Positions 6,081 through 10,670 of a stretch of DNA of 10,670 bases are shown here, in pieces. The notes beneath the pieces were generated by a model, which did no database searches, was not told where the DNA came from, and saw only the letters and a list, made by a program, of their open reading frames with translations. The position numbers and the translations under genes were made by a program. Source of the DNA: CAZFIO01 sp964519585. Its GTDB lineage: Bacteria > Bacillota > Clostridia > Tissierellales > Tissierellaceae. The stretch's first letter is position 1. Every line of letters starts with the position of its first letter. The DNA is taken from assembly GCA_964519585.1 (NCBI GenBank), contig CAZFIO010000069.1, positions 1 to 10,670 of the forward strand. Direction: 5' to 3'.

Positions 6081-6506
6081 ATGAAAATTGGTATTGGTAG
6101 TGATCATGGGGGATATGATTTAAAGGAGGCTATTAAGGAATTTTTTAAGGAGCAAGGGGTGGAATATGTAGATTATGGAACCTACTCCACAGACTCCGTA
6201 GATTATCCTGATTTTGGAAGTAAGGTTGGAGAAGCAGTAGTAAATCAAGAAGTGGACAGGGGAATTGTTATTTGTGGTACAGGAATAGGGATTTCTATTG
6301 CCGCAAATAAAGTAGAGGGTATAAGATGTGCCCTATGTGGCGATACATATTCTGCTAGAATGAGTAGGGAACACAACGATGCCAATGTCCTTGCTTTAGG
6401 TGGAAGGGTTTTAGGTGTAGGTTTGGCCTTAGAAATAGTTAGGACCTATCTTGAAAGCAAATTCCAGGGGGGAAGACACGCCTTAAGGATAGGCAAGTTG
6501 GAGTAA
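6081..6506 (+). CDS. rpiB: Ribose-5-phosphate isomerase B
   Basis: RpiB interconverts ribose 5-phosphate and ribulose 5-phosphate in the pentose phosphate pathway and is unrelated to RpiA. The 141 residues begin MKIGIGSDHGGYDLK, with the SDHGG phosphate-site motif at 7-11. The catalytic-base cysteine is Cys65 within ICGTGIGISIAANKVEGIR, and His98 lies in REHNDANVLALGGR. A related galactose-6-phosphate isomerase subunit (LacA/LacB) is the main alternative, but the solitary gene and its ywlE-upp context favour RpiB (YwlF in Bacillus). I choose ATG 6081, 8 bases after AAAGGA; upstream in-frame TTG 6057 lies in the repeat and ATG 6072 abuts the ribosome site. Confidence 0.95.
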   Translation: MKIGIGSDHGGYDLKEAIKEFFKEQGVEYVDYGTYSTDSVDYPDFGSKVGEAVVNQEVDRGIVICGTGIGISIAANKVEGIRCALCGDTYSARMSREHNDANVLALGGRVLGVGLALEIVRTYLESKFQGGRHALRIGKLE

Positions 6507-6530
6507 AACTTCTAGTATTTTCAAATTTTA

Positions 6531-6560
6531 TGTGTTTTATTTGCCTCATCATGATATAAT
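6531..6560 (+). promoter_or_regulatory. Candidate promoter for upp with extended -10
   Basis: TATAAT (6555-6560) is a perfect -10 and is preceded by TGA, giving an extended -10 (6552-6560). A weak -35, TGTGTT (6531-6536), is 18 bases upstream. An alternative pair is TTGCCT (6541-6546) with TATGAT (6565-6570), also 18 bases apart. A start near 6567 would give a leader of about 26 bases, too short for a PyrR or uracil-sensing attenuator. Confidence 0.5.
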
Positions 6561-6592
6561 TTTATATGATATTACAAAGGAGGAGTTTGTTT

Positions 6593-7222
6593 ATGGGAAA
6601 AGTAGTCGTTATGGACCATCCACTTATTAAGCATAAGTTAACATTTATCAGGGATAAAAATACTGGTTCAAAAGAATTCCGAGAATTAGTTTCTGAAGTT
6701 GCCATGTTGATGGGATATGAAGTAACCCGGGATATGGAACTAGAGGAAGTTGAGATAGAAACACCTATAAGAAAAATGAAATCTGAAGTTATAGCAGGGA
6801 AAAAGGTGGGTATTGTTCCTATTTTAAGGGCTGGTCTAGGTATGGTTGATGGTATTCTTAGCCTAATCCCTACTGCAAGGGTTGGACATATAGGGCTTTA
6901 TAGGGATCCAGAAACCTTCCAACCAGTTGAGTACTATTGCAAACTTCCTGAGGATATTCATGAAAGGACCTTGATAGTCCTTGACCCTATGCTTGCAACT
7001 GGAGGTTCAGCAGTGGCAGCTATAGACTTTTTAAAACAAAAAGGGGCTAGAAACATTAAGTTCGTTGGCTTGATAGCTGCTCCAGAAGGCTTACGTCTAC
7101 TGGAGGAGGCACATCCAGATATAGAAATTTATGTAGGGGAAATTGATGAGAAACTAAATGAACACAAGTATATAGTCCCTGGGCTAGGAGATGCAGGGGA
7201 TAGGTTATTTGGAACAAAATAA
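6593..7222 (+). CDS. upp: Uracil phosphoribosyltransferase
   Basis: Upp converts uracil and PRPP to UMP in pyrimidine salvage. The product is 209 residues, the usual family length. The PRPP-binding loop is LDPMLATGGSA at 130-140. The uracil-site motif GLGDAGDR is at 197-204 near the C-terminus, and ILRAGLGMVDG at 77-87 is a further family word. ATG 6593 is the start, with a strong AAAGGAGGAG site at 6577-6586. The upstream in-frame ATG at 6566 would place this site inside the gene. A probable promoter lies directly upstream and a strong terminator directly downstream, so it appears to be a single-gene transcript. Position between rpiB and the ATPase genes matches the Bacillus order. Confidence 0.98.
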   Translation: MGKVVVMDHPLIKHKLTFIRDKNTGSKEFRELVSEVAMLMGYEVTRDMELEEVEIETPIRKMKSEVIAGKKVGIVPILRAGLGMVDGILSLIPTARVGHIGLYRDPETFQPVEYYCKLPEDIHERTLIVLDPMLATGGSAVAAIDFLKQKGARNIKFVGLIAAPEGLRLLEEAHPDIEIYVGEIDEKLNEHKYIVPGLGDAGDRLFGTK

Positions 7223-7227
7223 GATAT

Positions 7228-7254
7228 AAAGACAGGTTTAAACCTGTCTTTTTT
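7228..7254 (+). terminator. Intrinsic terminator of upp
   Basis: GACAGGTTTAAACCTGTC (7231-7248) is a perfect 18-base palindrome flanked by AAA on the left and six T residues (7249-7254) on the right. The hairpin can extend by the A-T pairs. It begins six bases after the upp stop and separates upp from the ATPase operon. The A-tract lets it work in both directions. Confidence 0.95.
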
Positions 7255-7528
7255 ATATAAGGATTATGAAGATAAAGATATAAAATAAAGGTAAAGATAA
7301 TGAATAAAAAGCCTATAAAAGCCTAAAACTTTAAAAAGGATAGAAACTAACTCAAACCTATAAAAAACCAGGGGACCTAATTTTTACTTGTTTGAATTTT
7401 CTATATATTACAACAATAAGTGACATTGTCCCTTGATATTTATAATATGTTTTGATAAACTGATATAGTTGAATGCTATACAAAAATATAATAGGATAGG
7501 TGAAAAAATTGCAAATGGGGTGGTTTTA
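7255..7528. other. AT-rich non-coding stretch between upp and the ATPase operon
   Basis: I find no gene here on either strand. Its first part is purine-rich. It holds a 9-bp direct repeat, AAAAGCCTA at 7307 and 7317. CAGGGGAC (7369-7376) and GTCCCTTG (7427-7434) can pair with one G-U across about 50 bases. A possible promoter and the presumed leader of the AtpI-like gene occupy the end. The paired ends could be a remnant of a mobile element or a REP-like palindrome; I cannot assign it. Confidence 0.6.
7433..7461 (+). promoter_or_regulatory. Candidate promoter for the V-type ATPase operon
   Basis: TTGATA (7433-7438) is followed after 17 bases by TAAACT (7456-7461), and TGA just before the hexamer gives an extended -10. 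The -10 matches the consensus at only four positions. A start near 7468 would leave a leader of about 60 bases before GTG 7529. No other promoter-like pair is as well placed after the upp terminator. Confidence 0.4.
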
Positions 7529-7750
7529 GTGAAGAAAAATAATATTCTTAAAGATGATCTTAAGGCATTTTCCTTGGTTATTCGAATTAGCTTTTCTGTA
7601 ATTACTCCCGTTTTAATAGGATTCTTTTTAGGCAAGTATTTAGACAAGAGTCTAAATCTAAAAGGAATCGCTACCACTATTTTAACCATCCTAGGTGGGG
7701 TTTCTGGTTTATTCTATTTATTAAAAGTATCCACAAAATTAAATAAATAA
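7529..7750 (+). CDS. AtpI/AtpZ-like small membrane protein heading the V-ATPase operon
   Basis: A 73-residue protein with two membrane segments at about residues 15-35 and 46-66, separated by GKYLDKSLNLKG. This hairpin with a short charged loop is the layout of the AtpI/AtpZ family (ATP synthase gene 1), which sits at the head of many F-type operons. Family members are implicated in assembly of the c-ring or in Mg2+/Ca2+ handling. I start it at GTG 7529, with GGGGTGG at 7517-7523. TTG 7469 would add 20 residues without a ribosome site. Here the protein precedes a V-type rather than an F-type operon, so a role in building the K-ring is an attractive inference. ntpF follows after 71 bases that hold a weak hairpin near 7761-7781. 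Confidence 0.75.
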   Translation: MKKNNILKDDLKAFSLVIRISFSVITPVLIGFFLGKYLDKSLNLKGIATTILTILGGVSGLFYLLKVSTKLNK

Positions 7751-7821
7751 TTTTTAAGTGGGGGCAAGACTTTATTGGCCCAAAGAACTGAATATAGCTT
7801 ATAGAAAAAGGTGGTGATTAT

Positions 7822-8148
7822 ATGGCGAAGGAAGCAATTGATGAAATACGAAGGGCAGAAGAAGAAGCCAACAATATTTTGAAAGAGGCGGCTGAAGCTT
7901 CCAGGAATTTGAAAAAAGAGGCACAGCTTTTGGCTGAAGAAAAATTCAAGGAAATCATGGCCCTTGCAAACAATGAGGCCAAAGAGTTAAGAGAAAAAGC
8001 ATTGTTAGAAGGAGAAAATATATCAATGCCAATAATTAAGAAGGGTGAAGAAGAGTCAGAGAAAATCCTAAATATGGATGATGCTAGATTAGAAAGTGCA
8101 GCAAACATTATTATTGAGAGGATTGTGAATGTAAATGGCAATAGTTAA
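7822..8148 (+). CDS. ntpF: V-type ATPase subunit G/H (NtpF-like peripheral stalk)
   Basis: A 108-residue, highly charged protein rich in Glu, Lys and Ala with heptad-like spacing through about residue 80, for example AIDEIRRAEEEANNILKEA. This suits the long helical stalk subunit that pairs with subunit E to hold the A3B3 head to subunit I. Sequence alone would fit many coiled-coil proteins. The call rests on position: it directly precedes ntpI, ntpK and ntpE, the order F-I-K-E of the Enterococcus hirae operon. ATG 7822 has AAAGGTGGTG at 7807-7816. The last 14 bases overlap ntpI, implying coupled translation. Confidence 0.85.
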   Translation: MAKEAIDEIRRAEEEANNILKEAAEASRNLKKEAQLLAEEKFKEIMALANNEAKELREKALLEGENISMPIIKKGEEESEKILNMDDARLESAANIIIERIVNVNGNS

Positions 8149-10081
8149 AATGAGCAGTTTTTCTTTACTTGCCTTTGATTCTGAAAGGGATAAGCTTCTT
8201 GGAAGGCTTCAAAATTTTGGATATGTTCATTTTAATAATCCTGATGAAAGTTTATTGGAGGAAGGGCTTGAGCCTGTAAGTATTCCTGAAAGCATAGGAG
8301 AGGTTGATGAAGAAATCTCCAAGGTCAAATATGCTATAGAAGTATTATCCAAGTATTATGAAAAGGAAACTGGGATAAAGGCTATGATTAAGGGGCTAGA
8401 TACCCTAGAGTTTGAAGAATTAGAGGAAAAGGCTAAAAATATTGATTATATTCCGACTTATGAAAGATTAAGGGAATTGACCCTGGGATTAGATGATGTT
8501 AACTCTAAATCTAAAAGTCTAGAAGAGAATAGGGATGAGTTACTACTTTGGAAGAGGCTTAGGTATCCTATTGAGGAACTTGATAATTTTAAACAGTTAG
8601 AGGTATTCATGGGTACCATACCAAAAAAGATGAAAGCTAGCTTTGATGATGCTTTGTTATCTTTAAGCCTTACTTATGTTGAGGAAATATCTGATGACAA
8701 GGATAGCTCCTATATATATGGAGTGACTTGGAAGGAAGAAGTTGATACCTTCAATGAGATACTAAGAAATAATGGATTTTCACGGATAAAATTAAGTGGT
8801 ACCAAAACCCCTGAGGAAGAAATCAAGTTAATTGATGATTCTTTGGATAAGTTAAAACTTAAGGGCGAAGATATACTTGAGTCAATTAAAGGTTTATCTG
8901 GAAATCTACCAGAATTTGAAATAGTATATGAATATTTAATGAATAAAAAATTAAAGCTTATGACTTCAGAAAACTTTGTAACTACTGAAAAGGTAAATCT
9001 AATAAGGGGATATATCCCTACAGATAAAAAAGATGCTTTTAAAAGTCTAATTGATGAGACTTTAGAGGATGCTTATTATATAAATATTGAAGATGCAGAA
9101 TTAGATGATCCAAATGTGCCTGTACTTCTTGAGAACTCTAAATTTAATCAGAACTTTGAATCATTGACAGAAATGTATTCACTGCCTAAATACAATGAGA
9201 TAGATCCTACCCCATTTTTGACACCCTTTTATTTAATTTTCTTTGGCATGATGGGTGCTGACTTTGGCTATGGATTAATCATGTTAATAGGAACCTTTAT
9301 AGCCTTAAAAATGTTTAACTTAAATGATGGAAGTAGAAAATTTTTAAAATTCTTCCACTATTTAAGCTATTCAGTAATGGCTTGGGGACTTGTATATGGG
9401 TCAATTTTTGGGGGAATAGTTCCTTCACCTATTAAGGCCTTAATAAATCCTGCAGAGGAATACAATAGTTTGCTAGTTCTTTCCATAATCTTTGGAATCT
9501 TCCATATATTTTATGGCCTAGCTATAAATGCTTACATGAGCATAAGAGATGGAAGGCCTCTAGATGCCCTATATGATGTAGGATTCTGGTTCTTAGCCCT
9601 TTTAGGCTCTATAGGTTTCTTACTAGCTATGGTTATAGACATACCACTAGTCATAAAGAACATATCCTTGCTTATGATGATAATTGGTATGGCAGGCATA
9701 GTCTTATTTGGTGCTAGAGATGCAAAAAATATAGGTGGAAGACTGGCTGGAGGAGTTTATGAGTTATATGGCATATCCGGCTATATAGGGGACTTTGTTT
9801 CCTACTCAAGGCTTATGGCCCTAGGCTTGTCGGGAGGATTTATAGCTAGTTCTATAAACCTTATGGCAGGTATGGCAGCCGAAAGTGGGCCTATAGGTAT
9901 ATTTTTTGGGGCAATTATTTTTATAATTGGCCAGGCCTTTAATTTTGGTCTATCCATCTTATCAGCATATGTTCATACTATAAGACTTACTTTTGTAGAG
10001 TTCTTCGGAAAATTCTACGAAGGTGGAGGGGTTAGATTTAAGCAATTTAGGAGTAATACAAAATATATTAATTTAAAATAA
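8135..10081 (+). CDS. ntpI: V-type ATP synthase subunit I (stator a-subunit)
   Basis: Subunit I forms the two ion half-channels beside the rotor ring and anchors the peripheral stalks. At 648 residues the length is typical. The N-terminal part, to about residue 350, is soluble with long charged helices. The C-terminal part has about seven or eight membrane segments beginning near LTPFYLIFFGMMGADFGYG. Two conserved arginines lie in the final segments, Arg559 in DFVSYSRLMALGLSGG and Arg617 in HTIRLTFVEFFGKFYEGGG; in homologous enzymes these face the rotor carboxylate. The start at ATG 8135 gives the family-typical MAIVKM and overlaps ntpF by 14 bases with no good ribosome site of its own, so it probably depends on coupling. 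Confidence 0.97.
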   Translation: MAIVKMSSFSLLAFDSERDKLLGRLQNFGYVHFNNPDESLLEEGLEPVSIPESIGEVDEEISKVKYAIEVLSKYYEKETGIKAMIKGLDTLEFEELEEKAKNIDYIPTYERLRELTLGLDDVNSKSKSLEENRDELLLWKRLRYPIEELDNFKQLEVFMGTIPKKMKASFDDALLSLSLTYVEEISDDKDSSYIYGVTWKEEVDTFNEILRNNGFSRIKLSGTKTPEEEIKLIDDSLDKLKLKGEDILESIKGLSGNLPEFEIVYEYLMNKKLKLMTSENFVTTEKVNLIRGYIPTDKKDAFKSLIDETLEDAYYINIEDAELDDPNVPVLLENSKFNQNFESLTEMYSLPKYNEIDPTPFLTPFYLIFFGMMGADFGYGLIMLIGTFIALKMFNLNDGSRKFLKFFHYLSYSVMAWGLVYGSIFGGIVPSPIKALINPAEEYNSLLVLSIIFGIFHIFYGLAINAYMSIRDGRPLDALYDVGFWFLALLGSIGFLLAMVIDIPLVIKNISLLMMIIGMAGIVLFGARDAKNIGGRLAGGVYELYGISGYIGDFVSYSRLMALGLSGGFIASSINLMAGMAAESGPIGIFFGAIIFIIGQAFNFGLSILSAYVHTIRLTFVEFFGKFYEGGGVRFKQFRSNTKYINLK

Positions 10082-10099
10082 GTAAGGAGGAGTTTTTAA

Positions 10100-10579
10100 A
10101 TGACTTTATCAGAATTCTTTGTAAACTACGGAGGAATATTTTTCGCAGGACTTGGTGCATCCTTGGCAGTTCTTCTTTCAGGTGTAGGTTCAGCCAAGGG
10201 AATAGGAATAGTAGGTGAGGCCACTTCTGGATTAGTAATAGAAGAGCCAGAAAAGTTTGGTAAATCCTTAATACTTCAGTTACTACCAGGAACTCAAGGG
10301 CTTTATGGATTTGTTATAGGCCTATTTGTAATGGCAAAGCTAAATTCTAATATGGGGATTGCAGAGGGCTTATATCTATTTGCTGCTTGCCTACCTGTAG
10401 GAATAGTAGGCTTGATGTCAGCTGTTTATCAAGGTAGAGTATCAGCAGCCGGTATTAGTATACTAGCAAAAAATGAAGACCATTTCTTTAAGGGCGTTAT
10501 CTATGCCGTAATGGTTGAGACATATGCATTATTAGCCTTTGTTATATCTATAATCCTACTAAATGCCGTCAACTTTTAA
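10100..10579 (+). CDS. ntpK: V-type ATPase subunit K (membrane rotor proteolipid), Na+ type
   Basis: Subunit K forms the rotor ring that carries ions past subunit I. The 159 residues hold two fused hairpins (four membrane segments), as in Enterococcus hirae NtpK. Known Na+ ligands of that protein are Leu61, Thr64, Gln65, Gln110 and Glu139. Here the matching residues are Leu62, Thr65, Gln66 (in LLPGTQGLYGF), Gln111 (in AVYQGR) and Glu140 (in VMVETYALLAF), all shifted by one. The first hairpin has no carboxylate at the ion site, also as in the V-type. GSAKGIG and EEPEKFGKSLILQLLPGTQ are family words. ATG 10100 has a strong AAGGAGGAG site at 10084-10092. Confidence 0.97.
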   Translation: MTLSEFFVNYGGIFFAGLGASLAVLLSGVGSAKGIGIVGEATSGLVIEEPEKFGKSLILQLLPGTQGLYGFVIGLFVMAKLNSNMGIAEGLYLFAACLPVGIVGLMSAVYQGRVSAAGISILAKNEDHFFKGVIYAVMVETYALLAFVISIILLNAVNF

Positions 10580-10599
10580 AATGCTAAGGATGTGAAAAG

Positions 10600-10670
10600 A
10601 TGTCAAATTTAGAGAATTTGGTGGAAAAAATACTTGATGATGCCAAAGATAGGGCAAATAGTATTATGGA
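10600..10670 (+). CDS. ntpE: V-type ATPase subunit E, 5' end only (partial)
   Basis: The first 23 codons read MSNLENLVEKILDDAKDRAN and onward, a charged helical start typical of peripheral stalk subunit E. The position directly after ntpK matches the F-I-K-E order of V-type operons. ATG 10600 has AAGGA at 10586-10590 with a 9-base gap. The gene runs out of the window, so length and the rest of the protein cannot be checked. The name rests mainly on gene order. Confidence 0.8.
   Translation, partial: MSNLENLVEKILDDAKDRANSIM

Noticed and set aside
7408..7689. Reverse-strand open frame across the AtpI-like gene
   Set aside because: It is the mirror of the forward membrane protein, has no ribosome site and would face into the upp terminator.
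7818..8141. Reverse-strand open frame opposite ntpF
   Set aside because: Its serine- and alanine-rich product is the expected complement of a Glu/Lys/Ala coiled coil and does not resemble a known protein.

Overview
The window looks like a chromosomal housekeeping region of a low-GC Gram-positive anaerobe, most likely a member of the Clostridia or Tissierellia. The grounds are AT-rich DNA, heavy use of AGG, ATA and CTA codons, strong AGGAGG-type ribosome binding sites, TTG and GTG starts, and a gene set close to the Bacillus/Clostridium prfA-ywl-upp-atp neighbourhood. All genes are on the + strand. The genus call is an inference.

Layout. 1-2961: a possible 3' end of an unidentified ORF, then a DUF1385 membrane protein (yqhQ), the release-factor methyltransferase prmC and two short chromate-transporter genes (chrA-like), tightly packed. 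3137-4204: prfA, the substrate of PrmC, followed by a probable terminator. 4385-6506: sua5 (tRNA t6A synthesis), ywlE (protein-arginine phosphatase type) and rpiB. 6593-7222: upp with its own probable promoter and a clear intrinsic terminator. 7223-7528: a 306-base AT-rich non-coding stretch ending in a possible promoter. 7529-10670: a small AtpI/AtpZ-like membrane protein and the start of a V-type ATPase operon, ntpF-ntpI-ntpK-ntpE, the last cut by the window end.

How the genes work together. prmC, prfA and sua5 serve translation (termination, and tRNA modification for ANN-decoding). rpiB and upp handle pentose phosphate and uracil salvage. The downstream block builds the membrane rotor, stator and stalk of a rotary ATPase. 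The proteolipid NtpK carries every residue known to bind Na+ in the Enterococcus hirae enzyme, so Na+ coupling is likely. In Bacillus the region after upp holds the F-type ATP synthase operon headed by atpI; here the same position holds a V-type operon headed by an AtpI-like gene.

The least expected structure is non-coding. Three intergenic spacers of similar length (175, 180 and 183 bases; before prfA, sua5 and rpiB) end in short tandem repeats just ahead of the next gene's ribosome binding site. Two of these spacers also carry an inverted copy of the array at their left end. The units are 8 bp in the first and 11 bp in the other two, and the two 11-bp families look related. The first and third spacers also share several ordered core words. 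I do not recognise this family and consider it the best candidate in the window for something undescribed.
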